Below are positions 1-10,860 of a stretch of DNA of 64,000 bases, piece after piece. A program made the position numbers and the translations under genes. The notes beneath the pieces were generated by a model. It did no database searches and was not told the DNA's origin. It worked only from the letters and a program-made list of their open reading frames with translations. Position 1 is the stretch's first letter, and each line of letters starts with the position of its first letter. Origin of the DNA: Ancylostoma caninum (Eukaryota; Nematoda; Chromadorea; Rhabditida; Ancylostomatidae); assembly GCA_037903475.1 (NCBI GenBank), contig JBAJFG010000047.1, positions 5,432,001 to 5,496,000 of the forward strand, given 5' to 3'.

Positions 1-379
1 TCGATCCAATCATAGAAAATTTTTCATTGGTAGAACAAGCAGAGCCGATGAGCCGTGGAATGAAATCAGAAACAGAAGTGAAGTGGCTTTAGCTGGGTTA
101 CCTAACCTTTTATAGGGGCAGGAGGAGTAGAGGGTACTGAAAAACATACGAAGTGGAGACAACGGTAGATCATGAGAAAGCTTATATAACAAATGAGCTG
201 CCGGCCATCCAAATTGGAGGATCGCACGTATGAGGTTAATCGATGAAAATACTGATCGGCGACAAAACGAATGACAAACGATAACAACGAGTGACAAAGA
301 AGCTAATTGAACTGTTCTCCTTCACATATCATTCACTTATTGATCACCTAATTATGTTAAAATGAACGCACTTATTGAT
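1..379. other. No recognisable feature (left edge)
   Basis: Mixed-composition sequence. The 95-codon minus-strand ORF here has no recognisable motif and no convincing splice signals. Nothing supported before the retrotransposon remnant that begins near 380. Confidence 0.5.
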
Positions 380-1110
380 GGCTCTTATGGAATGAGTAAT
401 GGATGGATCTTGGGTTCTTCATTCTCCCTCGATGGAAATATTCAACGAAACGATCATATCCGAATGCAGCAGGTACGTACATCTAGGTCGGGAAGTCAAC
501 ATGATGAGCGACCTCGCTCCAGAGCTGGGCAGCAGGAAGCGAGCGGCTTGGGGAGCTTACAAGGGCATCGAGGATGTAGTGAAGAAGACGAAGAACAACA
601 GGCTCCGTGTGCACCTCTTCAACGCAACGGTTCTCCACGCTCTGACCTACACCTCAGAAACCTGGGCGTTACGCAAGCAGGATGAGAATGCGGTCAGCGT
701 CGTCGAACGCTCCATCGAGAGGGTGGAATAACCCGCCTCACGCAAGTGAGGGCTGGAATACGGAGTTCCACCCTTCGTCAACAATCGAAGATCAGGGACG
801 CTGCCGCTTACGCCAAGTTGAGTAAGATCAGGTGGGCCGGACACGTGATGCGTCTTAATGACAACCGTTGGACAAGAGCCGTCAGCGACTGGACTTCACG
901 GAACGTTAAAAGCACACAGGAAGACCTCCGACTCCATGGTCAGACTTCTTCACAAAGTCCTTCAAGGAAAGATACAATGCTCTTCGTGTCCCTCGAACGG
1001 ACAGAATCCATTGGACGACTCTGGCACACGAGAGGGACAAATGGAAGGATGGCTGGCGCCCGCTCGATATACCCGAAGATCAACTGGAGTCAAGGTGATC
1101 AAGGTGATCT
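380..1110 (+). mobile_element. 5'-truncated, frameshifted RTE-type non-LTR retrotransposon (reverse transcriptase C-terminus)
   Basis: Remnant of the C-terminal part of an RTE-like endonuclease/reverse transcriptase, which copies element RNA at the target site. Three reading frames must be followed. NGWILGSSFSLDGN (near 395-435) is in one frame, SRYVHLGREVNMMSDLAPEL (from about 470) in a second, and DAAAYAKLSKIRWAGHVMRL in the first again. The end, WTTLAHERDKWKDGWRPLDI, lies in a third frame and runs to a TGA at 1096-1098. Frameshifts fall near 435, 727 and 917. The catalytic YADD region and the endonuclease domain are missing, as expected from 5' truncation during target-primed integration. 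The stop is followed at once by a tandem 9-10 bp repeat (AAGGTGATC twice, 1093-1110), the short repeated tail typical of RTE elements. The family call rests on my recollection of strongylid RTE proteins. The copy is dead. Confidence 0.85.
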
Positions 1111-1163
1111 CTATAAAAAGCTTCCAGAACATGCACTATCGTCGACAAGAATCTTTACTGGTG

Positions 1164-1748
1164 TTATAGAATTCGCTCATCGTACATATTAGAAGTAATG
1201 AGAAGAAGAGAGGCGCTCAAAGTGCGAACCCAAGGTTCCAGCGTGACTGCAAAAACGACCACAGCAGACATTTTTTTGCTCAATAGAGTCGACACTTCGT
1301 CGCCTCGTCTCTGAACCTCTTCAGAACTTGTGCCAAAGAGGTATTCAGGGCTTCGCAGCGGTAATAGAGAAATTTCCTTGGCTGCACACATGTGCCCTTG
1401 AAACTTTTGCAACATTGCAACATTGATGTCCTCGTCGGAGACGTGTTTTGCTATTTTCAGCGAGTAAAGTGAGTGTTGGCTTTCACTGTGGGAGCACTTA
1501 AACATGAATCTCGAAGCCTTATTGCATGTCAAAGTATTACTAACCCGTGATTGCAGTTTTGTAGAGGGAGTAGCGGGGAGAGGACCAAGAATGGGTGCCG
1601 CCTTTTTTCTCCTAAACACATTCGCGCAAATGCAGGTTTGTGTTTCTAAACCAATGCAAATGTGTGCCTTTTTCACGGATACGTCGCTAACAAGGGCGCT
1701 TTTGGTGCACTGAAAACGAATATGAAGTCTATTCCGCACTATTCGCAT
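1164..1748 (-). CDS. Unrecognised 194-codon ORF, possible exon
   Basis: This is one of the longest uninterrupted ORFs in the window. No family was recognised. The C-terminal half contains a hydrophobic stretch (MSAVVVFAVTLEPWV, then SASLLLITS) that could be a membrane segment, preceded by the charged segment SSEEVQRRGDEVSTLL. On the minus strand an acceptor-like TTCGTTTTCAG lies at about 1712-1722. If used, it would open an exon of about 180 codons running to the stop at 1164-1166. No donor, promoter or poly(A) signal was convincing, and the ORF abuts the RTE remnant. It could be a chance ORF. Confidence 0.22.
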   Translation of the reverse strand: MRIVRNRLHIRFQCTKSALVSDVSVKKAHICIGLETQTCICANVFRRKKAAPILGPLPATPSTKLQSRVSNTLTCNKASRFMFKCSHSESQHSLYSLKIAKHVSDEDINVAMLQKFQGHMCAAKEISLLPLRSPEYLFGTSSEEVQRRGDEVSTLLSKKMSAVVVFAVTLEPWVRTLSASLLLITSNMYDERIL

Positions 1749-3683
1749 TATTTACAATGCGCCTAGAATAATCGTATAAAAACGCCTTGCTGCATAAAAG
1801 GAGTGTCATTTTCATGTTCAGCATGTCAAATAACCCTACTGTGCAACATTCCTCTAGATTCTGGGAAAAAATACATCTACAACCTACAGTACTGCGCCGC
1901 GATACAAAGCGGATGTCATATTCGTGGATTCGTGTCAACTAAGCCTAATGGAATAATTTCGATGAAAAAGAGCGATATAGGTTAGTGGTTATTCATGGTA
2001 TCAGTGAATCTAATGCTTTGAAACCAATTGAAAGAGAAAGGATGATTTTCATGTTATCACTAAAACGCAAACGATCTACCGGTGTGTCGTATCATCCGTC
2101 ATGTGTTAATGAACTGTTTCTGAGCTCCTATTCCCAAACGTTTGACACCATCTGAAAAAGCAGTTTATTCTCTATCTCTGAGCTTCATTATTTACTTCTT
2201 TGGCATAAAGTGAAGAGTCTCCAAATTCCTTATTCGTTATCGCTGAAAGCTAACGAATAAAGAAGTTGGAGAGTCTTCACTTCATCTGCCAAAGAAGCAC
2301 ATACGAATTGTTAGATATCGCTCTATTTCTAGATTCTTAAAAAAATTCATGAGACCACCGAACGAAATACTTGAATTTCCTTCTCCGTGTCTTGTAGCAT
2401 TAGAGGTGTTGCTTTTCTTTTTTGGATGCGGCTACAGACAGTTCTGTTATCTGTACTCACAACTAAGAACGAGTAGTCTATCCGTAGTGGAAAGGATCCA
2501 GTTTCTCTGTAGCGGTGGAGAGCGCACATAATGCAGTAAATAACAACAAAAGAATAGAACGGTTATCAAGCGTGTGATGACTGATTATCAGAGATAGGAT
2601 CGTACAGGGAGAGGACTGGCTGGTCTTGAAGGGATTATCACAGCTCGAGCAAGGAATTCTTATGCTAGAAGTCAATTTTTGTCACTAGAACATTTGAACC
2701 TGCCAGGGACACGGTGATTTCAGGATATTATGAGATTTTGAGAACGCAGAGTGGAGGGTTTTAGAGGGAGCTGAATTGCACTAGGGAAGGGAGTGCTAAG
2801 AAATTATTTGAGTACTCCTCATTAACTATTTTATTGTTAGAATGCAGGGAATGAACAGCCAGTAATGCACTCGAACAGGATGTAACACTCCAACATAAGC
2901 CGCTACACAACGGTAGTCTTTCTACGGAATCCGGATTCGGCTTGTGTTTCTCTAACGTCGACTCGATTCCGAAGAGTACATAGATCTTGTTGTGGTTGAG
3001 GTAATCAACTGTAATCTGGAGGATCCTTGTTGATTTTTCACTAATTTCCCTTAGTGCAACGGACTTTTTCCGCAGATAAAACTGTATATCCGCTTTAGTA
3101 TCGAGTTACTGGACTGGTTCTTATTAGATTGAAAGCTCTGGCATCAGAGTTCTGCCATATCCACAGAAGTGCCTCGATTAGTGTTCGTTTCCCAATTTCA
3201 TGCTTGATTTTGATTGAACCATTTGTTCTAAGAAAGTCACACTTTTTTCTCGATTTCTGACGAGGTTAGGAGTACTTCTCACTGGGCGAGTTATGAAATT
3301 TTCTAATCGATTTTGTTCAGACATGCAAGAAAAATCACCAAATAAACCTACGTTCTCACATGGCCTCAATTCCTGCTGATTCTTGCTATCTGGCGACTGT
3401 ATTCGTGCATATGCAAGAGCATATCTCGCTTTTTACTAATTTTTTTTTTCATTTTTTCATTCATTCGATTTCTTCATGTGAATAGTTGGACCCCTTCCTT
3501 CTCCAAATCGCGCCCAGGATATTGTGGGGTTAGGGTGGTGAGGGTTAAGATTGCAATAACAAATTTACTTAAGGAAAAGGGTGGAGTTGGCAAAAAGGAA
3601 AATAGATCTAGAGTAGTGAAGGAGATCAAGTATTACCGGAGGAAAAGGTTTCTCGTTTCTCATATTAGTTACACTTTCCACAT
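1749..3683. other. No gene seen; one long hairpin inside
   Basis: Apart from the inverted repeat at 2196-2296, no coding, RNA or repeat signal is supported. ORFs here are short (75 codons or fewer) and lack family motifs. Confidence 0.5.
2196..2296. repeat. 101 bp near-perfect hairpin (foldback)
   Basis: The arm beginning TTCTTTGGCA at 2196 is matched in reverse complement by the arm ending TGCCAAAGAA at 2296. The inner stem pairs TCCTTATTCGTTA with TAACGAATAAAGA around a loop of about 10 nt. Only about three mismatches and a 2-3 nt bulge interrupt roughly 45 paired bases. It could be a small foldback MITE or the template of a long hairpin RNA. No target-site duplication is obvious. Confidence 0.8.
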
Positions 3684-3736
3684 TATTTATTTATCTATTT
3701 ATTTATTTATTTATTTGTTACACCAAAAGTGGTGTG
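3684..3736 (-). mobile_element. 3' end of a minus-strand LINE or SINE: hairpin plus (TAAA)n tail
   Basis: On the plus strand an ATTT-rich run (3684-3717) adjoins TTACACCAAAAGTGGTGTGC. The latter forms a hairpin (ACACCA/TGGTGT). Read on the minus strand this is stem-loop then (TAAA)n, the usual 3' terminus of CR1/L2-type LINEs and the SINEs they mobilise. Two related ends occur at 39645-39710 and 50880-50925, all in the same orientation. The element body upstream (3737 to about 4100) has no recognisable coding sequence. Confidence 0.5.
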
Positions 3737-4109
3737 CCGATCAGTACAGATATTGCCAGGAAATGGAAATATCGATGAACCTTGAAGCAAATTATCAGAG
3801 CAACAACCTAAGCACTAAAAGAAAAAGATGATTTACTAGGACTTGACTTGGTTGCTTGACTGACTAATTTATTGTGTTGAACCAGTGAGGTGTATTTTTT
3901 CTCTTCTAAACATCTATAGTGGTACCAGTACTGAATACCTACAGCTCAGAGCCAGACTGTTCTGAGTTATCATTTGCAGTGGTGTATTTAAGCTTTACAG
4001 GGAAAAAAGCAAATGTAAGTAATTATAGGGCTGCAAACGCTTAGAGGGAATAAGACCTTGGAGATAATCACGCACTGGGAACGCAACTGGACTAGCCATT
4101 CAGGGGCGG

Positions 4110-4200
4110 ACGCGGAAGCGACTCTTTGATACGAACCCCCGGCGTAAGCTCAGCGGGATGCTCGCCGGCTCTTAACCCCCTACCCACGTTGCAGATAAAA
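4110..4200. other. tRNA-like segment (possible SINE head or tRNA pseudogene)
   Basis: The plus strand contains GTAAGCTCAGCGGGATGCTC, similar to a tRNA D-arm/A box, followed by GCCGGCTCTTAACC, which resembles a tRNA-Lys(CTT) anticodon arm. The minus strand carries GGGGGTTCGTATC, similar to a B box. A CCGGCG...CGCCGG inverted repeat spans 4139-4168. No complete cloverleaf can be drawn on either strand, so this is not an intact tRNA gene. If read on the minus strand it could be the head of a SINE ending at the (TAAA)n tail at 3684. Confidence 0.3.
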
Positions 4201-4593
4201 TCAAGGGAAGGAAGGTGTTAGAGTTAGGAAATCCGTGATTTGTGCTCTGCAAGAGAATGGTTCCACATACACCACATCCAAATGTTAGATCTATTTCTGA
4301 TATTAGTAGCGCATCCCATCATAGGAACAGGTCGAATGATGAGTAGAGAGGTACGACAGCAAAGAGCGAACGAGTTAGTTAGGAGAAACGAGAAAAAAGC
4401 GACCAAGCCGAGCCATGCAGTTACAGCTAGAAGTGACATAACATTGGACCTAGTTAGAAAAACACAAACAAAACAAAACAAAACGAAACACAAAAGAAAC
4501 AAAAAAAACATGCGAAAGAGGAAAACATTCTATCCATGGAAAGCGAAAGCAGATCACGAAGAAGAGACTCGTAAAGGTGAACACCATCGCAGC
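4201..4593. other. A-rich spacer, no gene
   Basis: It contains an A-rich purine tract at about 4455-4510 made of repeated AAACAAAAC-like units. It may include 3' untranslated sequence of the LINE on the minus strand just above it. Overlapping ORFs on both strands show low-complexity codon use and no motifs. Confidence 0.4.
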
Positions 4594-5130
4594 CTAAACA
4601 TCTTCAATATTTAGAACATCAAGTACATTAAATTTGGATAATTTCTTTCTAAAAACTCTTGAAATGGCACTGGACAGCACTTCGCTGGGTAGTAATTTGA
4701 TCCAGCGTGAAATCCTGAAGAAAAAAGAGTTGAAAATAGTCGGTAACTGTTTAGGATCAACTTTCCTATGATGCATACTTAAACAGTAAGTACGTCCACT
4801 CGTTGGAGCGAAGGACCAATACTTGCTTGCGTTGAGTTTTACTTCTTTCCGTAGTATTTGAAAGCAAAATATTACATCATTGACCACTCGTCTGTACTTA
4901 AGGCTCTTCAGTTTTAGAATTTCGAGTCTGGATTTGTACTGCGGAAGCGATTCAGGATAACCAGAATTTGTAAAGCATCTGTAGAAAACTATTCTAGTGA
5001 AGGTTTTCTGAATTTGTTCAATCCTGTGAATAAGTTTCTTTCGAAATGGACTCCAAATAGGAGAAGCGTACTCTAAGTGGGGGAGCACATAGGCTTTGTA
5101 AAGGCGCAACAAAAGATGGGGGTCATGACA
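4594..5130 (-). mobile_element. CR1/Jockey-like LINE reverse transcriptase, C-terminal fragment
   Basis: An open frame of at least 172 codons gives the thumb and C-terminal region of a non-LTR retrotransposon reverse transcriptase. It opens with LRLYKAYVLPHLEYASPIWS, the conserved 'Y-x-xYVxPxLEYxSPIW' segment that follows the catalytic palm. KKLIHRIEQIQKTFTR, FYRCFTNSGYPESLP and LEILKLKSLKYRRVVNDVIF follow, then a degenerate tail ending at 4594. The frame extends a few codons above the first ATG (HDPHLL) before similarity is lost, so the copy is 5'-truncated and lacks the YADD active site and endonuclease. The absence of internal stops suggests a fairly recent insertion. Clade assignment beyond CR1/Jockey-like is not possible by eye. 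Confidence 0.85.
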
Positions 5131-5372
5131 ATAAGTATTGCGCTTCCATTAGCCATCTTTTGTTCCAGTTTCCATACAAGAAGGAAGAAACTTCATGCTC
5201 TTTGTAATTTTTTTTCTCATTTGCAGGAAGCAAACACAGTCCGAATTCGTTCATGAAGTTCACTTATTATCTTATGTGTTCCATGTATTTTCGCTGTTTT
5301 TTGCTCGACTTTTGGACTATCGCGTTTCGTTTTGCGTTCAAGATTTTAACCATCCTCACTTTTTCCTTTCAG

Positions 5373-5446
5373 GTTCATTTATTTCCAACATGGGTCGCAA
5401 GAGAATCACCTGGAAGAAGCTCGAAGGATTCGAGGTTGGTGTCAAG
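5373..5446 (+). CDS. Candidate first coding exon (MGRKRITWKKLEGFEVGVK)
   Basis: A canonical nematode 3' splice site, TTTTTCCTTTCAG, ends at 5372. Seventeen bases later comes an ATG (5390-5392) opening MGRKRITWKKLEGFEVGVK. Two donors are possible: GAG|GTTGGT after 5434 or AAG|GTTTTT after 5446. An acceptor close above an initiator ATG is the layout of a trans-spliced or short-leader nematode gene on the plus strand. The basic N-terminus resembles no family I can name with confidence. Downstream exons were not identified; a CAG at about 5518 could begin one, but it reaches a stop after 11 codons. Confidence 0.35.
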
Positions 5447-6320
5447 GTTTTTGTTCGTTTCCCGTCCGTTGTTATTGTTTCTTCTTGTGGGCGGTGCTTG
5501 TTGATATAATCCGACACAGGAGAACATTCTGGAAGGCGTAGACCTTCTCATATAAATGAAAGCCTATGGAAGAACTGCTTGCACTTTTTTATTATTCATT
5601 GATCTTCAACATACCCGCCTGAATACGACGAGTTAATCAAGGTTTGACTAATCGGGTGTGCTTACTTAGGTACAGCTCGCCTCAAAATATTTGGCGGATG
5701 TGGTAGTTAATTATTTCGAGCCAGACTGTAAATCCGTTTATAGTGCTAAGTACAATTTGATTCCGCGCTATTTTCGCACAGCATTTTTTCCCTTACAAGA
5801 ACCTTTGTGGAAATTGCTGAGACGTATACATATACGGATGTGACACTGAACATGGCCATGCCCTGGACATCATTCTTCTCTCTGAGACAGTTCTAAAAGC
5901 GTCATTCTCATTGCGGTTTTCTAGTTTTATCAAAAGGAATTTGTAAGGAAAACGTCAGGAACTCTAAAAGTTTATGAGTTTTTTTTTTGAAACTCACCAT
6001 ATTCTGTCCCATGAGTCATACCAAATACCATGTACGATTTTTATTTGGAAAATAATTATTGAATCGATTCCCAATGTATATGTCTCAATTTAAGCATCAC
6101 AATTATCCACCTGTACTGATTCTTCATGTGAAAAGCACGGAATGGATTTATATCTCCCCATCGGGTGTTGGAGTTACTCTACGATTAGTTTTTTTTTTGG
6201 ATTCATCCTATGATTAATTCTTCTTAGAGGAGTTTCTTAAGAAGTATTACAATCATCTGCTGAGTTGTCCTTAGGTTTTTGCTTGATATGTTAGTCGCTG
6301 ATGGCTCTTGGCCGTAGTCT
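5447..6320. other. No recognisable feature
   Basis: AT-rich sequence without convincing exons. If the exon at 5390-5446 is real, this would be intron. Confidence 0.4.
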
Positions 6321-6656
6321 GGATGAATCATTGAGACTACCCAGGGTGAACTTGATGATGCCACCGGTAGCGAAGTTGCTTCTGCGAGGGGAACACTCTT
6401 GCGAGGCCAACACGTTTACCCTGGGTAACCTTGTTAATGCGTGCCGTCCCATAGGTCGAGCTATGATGCCTGTCCTGGCCGTGGGTACCTTATTGAAACT
6501 ACCCGCCTTAAACTTTTTAACGCCCGTAAATTTTTCATTCATTTGGCACCCATCACCATGTTCACCCATACGTGACGCTGTTTATACCCAGCTACTATAC
6601 ATGGTAATCATACATATGGTTATGAGATTACCCATCTTTCCAATGATGCATCTGAG
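6321..6656. repeat. GGGTAA dyad repeat, two adjacent units
   Basis: Unit 1 (6321-6450) runs from GATGAATCATTGAGACTACC to ACGTTTACCCTGGGTAACC and is a short-type copy with inverted arms. Unit 2 (about 6487-6656) begins ATTGAAACTACCCGCC and ends ATGAGATTACCCATC then AATGATGCATC. The 177-codon ORF across this region is an artefact of the repeat. Confidence 0.75.
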
Positions 6657-7702
6657 TCCTCTCCACTTGATTTTCCTTTACTTTTTCAAACGTTTTTGTT
6701 ATACACTTTTATTACTTACACGTGACTTTCGGGGGATCTTTACTTCGCGCATCCTCGAAGTTTCAAACTTTTGTATGATGGATTCGCATCTTTCCTTTCG
6801 ATTTTCTGGTACAAATTACCTGTTTAACTGCTAAAAAAATGTCTTGCAGAGGGTGGTCTTCCTAGACCACCTTACGCAAATTGCTCTGAATTTTAGGCTC
6901 ATTTACTCCTATCCACGTGAATATTCCCATAGTCGTAGCCCTCGTCTAAGTGATGATATTATCACTATTTTTCAATTAGTGAAGATGCAATATAGTAATA
7001 CATGACTATCTCATCGTAAACTTTGCGAAAGAAGTATGATAAAGAGAAATAAACAATTTAACCGTATCTATGATGATTCTTTCTAGCCCTCGTCTTCGTA
7101 AGTCTTCTTCGAACTTTGTTACTATCTCCCTGTACGTGCGGCTTCGTCGCATTGTCATCAGGGCGTCCTGTTCACCGTGTCAGCTGTTCTGTCTTCTAAG
7201 TACCACTATCAGCGGCCGAAATGGGAATGATTGCTGTTCTCGTGTTGCTATCGGCTCTGATAAGCAGATTGTATAAGTGTCGCCGGATAAGTGTTCGATT
7301 TATGGACCTCCACTCAGAATTTTTCCACTGCTAGTTCACACGTAGGGCCTTTTTTCTTGCTATTGCCTCGCTATGCAATTCTTTTGCTTCTTCTTAAAAT
7401 GAAAGACAGATCGGGACCTCATTTTCCCTTTGGATAACTATCTCGAGAAAATTGTTAGCTGAAATGTGAGTTTGTTGGCATCTTATTTGAGAATTCTGGA
7501 GCTCTATGGAATAACTAAAAGTGGTGAGCTATGTAACATTTTAGTCATCTTTCAGAGAATCTAGATGGAACTTTGTATATGGTTCACCGTTCCAGCCCCT
7601 TCCTTTAATCTTTAAATATCATTTTCAAGAAAAGCTTTCTAGCAAACAACCATTTTCATTATTTGCTAATTATTTCAAACGCTGAAAACTCCTTTATACA
7701 AT
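6657..7702. other. No gene seen
   Basis: A small perfect hairpin (GGTGGTCT/AGACCACC, 6852-6871) is the only structure noted. Short ORFs carry no motifs. Confidence 0.45.
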
Positions 7703-7970
7703 AACAGCTAGGCCTAGGAAATGTGTCAGACGGCGGTACTTCGTTTATAGAGCTGGTACAGACTATGAAAGGCTCAGTAAAAAAACAGCTCATTTCTCCT
7801 AAATTCAGTTCGTTTAAGAGAGTGCTCGACTCGTACTTGAAGTCGTGATATAACGTTTGGAATTTGTTCACATGTTTTTGATGTTAGTTGCTTGTATTTT
7901 TTTTAATGTTCTGTTCTCTCGTGGTTATTTTATGCATGGCTCGCCATATAATAAATACAATACAATACAA
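7703..7970 (+). mobile_element. 3' end of a LINE: RT C-terminal codons, 3' UTR and (AATAC)n tail
   Basis: From about 7710 a plus-strand frame reads VSDGGTSFIELVQTMKGSVK and ends SPKFSSFKRVLDSYLKS with a TGA at about 7846. The ending resembles the 'FKRxLDxxL' termini of CR1-like reverse transcriptases. About 100 bp of 3' UTR follow, then a pentanucleotide repeat of AATAC units (7952-7970), which serves as a retroposition tail. Only the last 45 or so codons survive. It is independent of, and opposite in orientation to, the copy ending at 4594. Confidence 0.5.
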
Positions 7971-8734
7971 GGAGGATTCGACCAGCCAATTCATCAGGTA
8001 TCTATTATATGTATAGTCAGTTAGGAGATTGTACTATTTAACAATTGGAAAGTATAATATCAAAGTGGAAGGAATCTCATCATATACAAATCAGAACTTA
8101 TAAAGGAAAGTGTAAAAATTAGATTGAACCAGCTGATCAGTCGGGCGGCACCGTGCACCTTGCACTCTCACACGACTGTATATGTGCCATGAAAAGTTTT
8201 CCGGCATACCAGATGGAGTTCGCGAAGGTGTCCTTAGGAATCGAATTCGTGAGAAAGTCATAGCGATTTTATTACTACCTTCGACTGAGTTTTCTTGGCG
8301 AATATAGTGTTAGTTTCAGCGATTACCCAAAAGTTTTGACCTGTTGTGAGAAACAATTAGCCTGTCGCCTTTTTTGGCTACTATTCCCCTTAGATTTGCT
8401 CCCAGATGGCGTCATCTTCAAGAAATCATCCATAAATATAACTATTTTCGCCATGTCACTCTTATCTGACATTCCTTTTTTCGAGGTCACAAGAGAGGTA
8501 GGGCAGCTATGTTGTTATCATTGTTTACAGATATTTGTCCCCAATAAATCTTCTCCCTTTTGAAGAACAATCGAGTGCAGCTCTTTTTTTGGAAACCGGA
8601 GCAAATGGGAACATCCAAGTGTGATAGCGAAATGCATATATGGGCGTTTAACAGTTTAGAGGATTAGTGTGATTGTTTGCTCTTCCTAAACAACCACCTT
8701 TGACCATTTTTCTCGCAGAAATTTTTGCACAGAC
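7971..8734. other. No recognisable feature
   Basis: No coding, repeat or RNA signal was supported on either strand. Confidence 0.45.
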
Positions 8735-9095
8735 CAGGAGCCGCATGCATCATTGAGATTACCCAGGGTAAACGGCGAGCACCCGTAAACTTATATGTCG
8801 TCGACACAGCATCAATACGTTAACCTTGGGTAAACCCAATGGCACACCCAGGAGCGGTAATGTACCAGTGGGAATAAACGTATTAACGCGTGTGTTGACG
8901 ATGGTTAAGTCGGAGATGTTGACAAGTTTACCCTGGGTAATCTCAATGGTGCATGCATGTGGCACAGGACTTGGTGTGCATGTACCATTGAAATTACTCA
9001 TGATGAGGGTGTTAATACCGCACAGATTTACTCACGGTTTGCATGGACGGCTACACATTTACCCTGAGTAATCTCGATGATGCATTCAGGCCTAG
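8735..9095. repeat. GGGTAA dyad repeat, three tandem units
   Basis: Three consecutive short-type units occupy about 8740-8850, 8851-8960 and 8961-9090. They share TGCATCATTGAGATTACCC on the left arm and GTTTACCCTGGGTAATCTCA on the right arm, with GATGTTGAC-type centres. Left and right arms are mutual reverse complements, so each unit is an imperfect palindrome. Confidence 0.8.
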
Positions 9096-9125
9096 GTTTC
9101 CAGAGGTACCATTGACATGAATAAG

Positions 9126-9503
9126 AAACTGCCGGAAAAACCCGTTCTCAAGTCCCAACTATCGAGGAGCTTTTGGGCGGAGCCAATGCGAGATCACAGG
9201 GTTTTCACCTCATGTATTCCTTTGCTCATCACGCATACAGCGCACTTTCTATTCTGATAGGGAGAAGATGATGAACACTCATAAGAATTGCGAATTTCTC
9301 CAGAAGATGCCCCCTCGGTGTGAGCTACTCAGATAGTGCCTTCGCTCTGACCCTCGGCTCCGCCCACATGCTCCACAAAAGTTGAGATTCTAAAATGAGT
9401 TTTTCGGCAGTTTTGCACGGAATTACATATACCATTGTGATCAGGAGCTCCTGAAGATTCTTTTCGCGTGAAAATCTCAGAATTAATTTTTTAGGTGGGA
9501 GGT
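9126..9503 (+). mobile_element. TIR element, family T, copy 1 (5' end truncated)
   Basis: Non-coding inverted-repeat element. The left arm starts AACTGCCGGAAAAACCCGTT and the right arm contains GAGTTTTTCGGCAGTTTTGC, its reverse complement. The right arm continues through TTACATATACCATTGTGATC to GGTGGGAGGTGATT. The interior carries GGGCGGAGCCAA and its inverted partner GGCTCCGCCC. It is nearly the reverse complement of copy 2 at 10446-10860. No transposase is encoded. Confidence 0.75.
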
Positions 9504-10445
9504 GATTTCAAGATTTCATGATATTTTACTGTTTCCACTAAAACTAGTGCATGGGTTCTTCTTCTGCACTGATCCACGATCCAACAACTACCGGATAGTG
9601 TTCGCGAATGGCGCACGACTTTTCATTGAAATTATTTGTTTCTTTTGAAGTAACACTCGGCGCCCGTTTTACTTGGTAGTGGATCTGAAATTACCTCGCT
9701 CTGACCAAATTGGACAATTCTTCACTGCAGAAATCAAAAATTCCAACAATTACTTTCTTTTGTTATGATGGATCTTCTTTTCTGCGGAATGTGTCAGCAT
9801 TTGCACCGAAATTCGCCGAGACTGGAACAACTGTACAATTTTATGGAAACATCTATGGAATCCTGGTTTTGTGTTGTACAAAAATTGTTCCCAATGAAAA
9901 CTAAAGGAAAAGAGAACATGCGGCCCGTTGTTCCGTTCCCATCTCTAACCTTTATCATCCAAGGCCATCGCGACTCACAAAAAGTTGATGAGCTTTCAGG
10001 CCTATAACTTATGGGCTCAGCGGAAAACAAAATTGTCGTTTTTACTCTGAGAGTGATACTATATAAAGGGAAATTTCTCCGAGTATTCTTTTTTGACTTC
10101 CGCTTAATACTGGCTCTGTTTAAGATTCCTAAATCAGTACTTAATCAAGGACTACATGCTCTTCCCATTGCCGCCGGGATCTTTCCATGATCGGGGTTTA
10201 AGTGATACCATGCCATTAGGTTGAAGTCTCTTTGAATGATAGATATAAGAGAATTCAGTGTCCCGAAACTGATTAGCCACGCACGGCACTCCTCTTAATC
10301 GATCGAGAATAGGAGCGGTGATATCACTGGAATGTGCGGACACGCAGACAAGCAGAGTGCCAAACACAGGTGATGCCGCGCGTGCTCGTGAGAGCAGTCC
10401 GCTAATGTCTTCTATATTCATCCTTACTATTTCTCCAATTTAACC
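9504..10445. other. No gene seen between two inverted element copies
   Basis: Unannotated sequence between two oppositely oriented copies of the same element. ORFs of up to 89 codons show no motifs. Confidence 0.4.
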
Positions 10446-10860
10446 TTAAAGGCATCGACCCACCTCAAACCCGATTTTGAGATATTCATGTGAAAAGAAG
10501 CTCCAGGAGTTGCTGATTACAATGGTATATGTGATTCCGTGCAAAACTGCCGAAAAACCCATTTTCGAATTTGTGGAGCTTGTGGGCGGAGCCGAGGATC
10601 AGGGCCAAGGCACTGTCTGAATAACTCACACCGAGGGGCGCACCTTCTGTAGGAATTCGCAATTCATGTGAGAGTTCCTCATCTTCTTCCTATCAGAATA
10701 GAAAGTGCGCTGTATGCGTGATTAGTAAAAGAATACATGAAGTGAAAACCGTGTAACCTCTCACTGGCGCCGCCCAATTGCTCCTCAGTAGTTGGGACTT
10801 GAAAACGGGTTTTTTCTAGCAGTTTTCCATGGAATCATGTATAGTATTGGTAATAGCATT
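10446..10860 (-). mobile_element. TIR element, family T, copy 2 (TTAA at left end)
   Basis: The left end reads TTAAAGGCATCGACCCACCT, then GATTTTGAGATATTCATGTG and ACTGCCGAAAAACCCATTTT. The right side has CTTGAAAACGGGTTTTTTC and AGCAGTTTTCCATGGAATCA, the inverted partner, but decays near 10860. The interior matches copy 1 in reverse complement, for example CGCACCTTCTGTAGGAATTC. The TTAA terminus suggests mobilisation by a TTAA-specific (piggyBac-type) transposase; that is inference. Confidence 0.75.

Noticed and set aside
6301..6834. 177-codon plus-strand ORF
   Set aside because: It reads through two GGGTAA repeat units; the reverse strand is also open there because the arms are inverted.
6852..6871. 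Small GGTGGTCT/AGACCACC hairpin as a terminator or RNA element
   Set aside because: An 8 bp stem is expected by chance several times in a window of this size, and no transcript context is visible.
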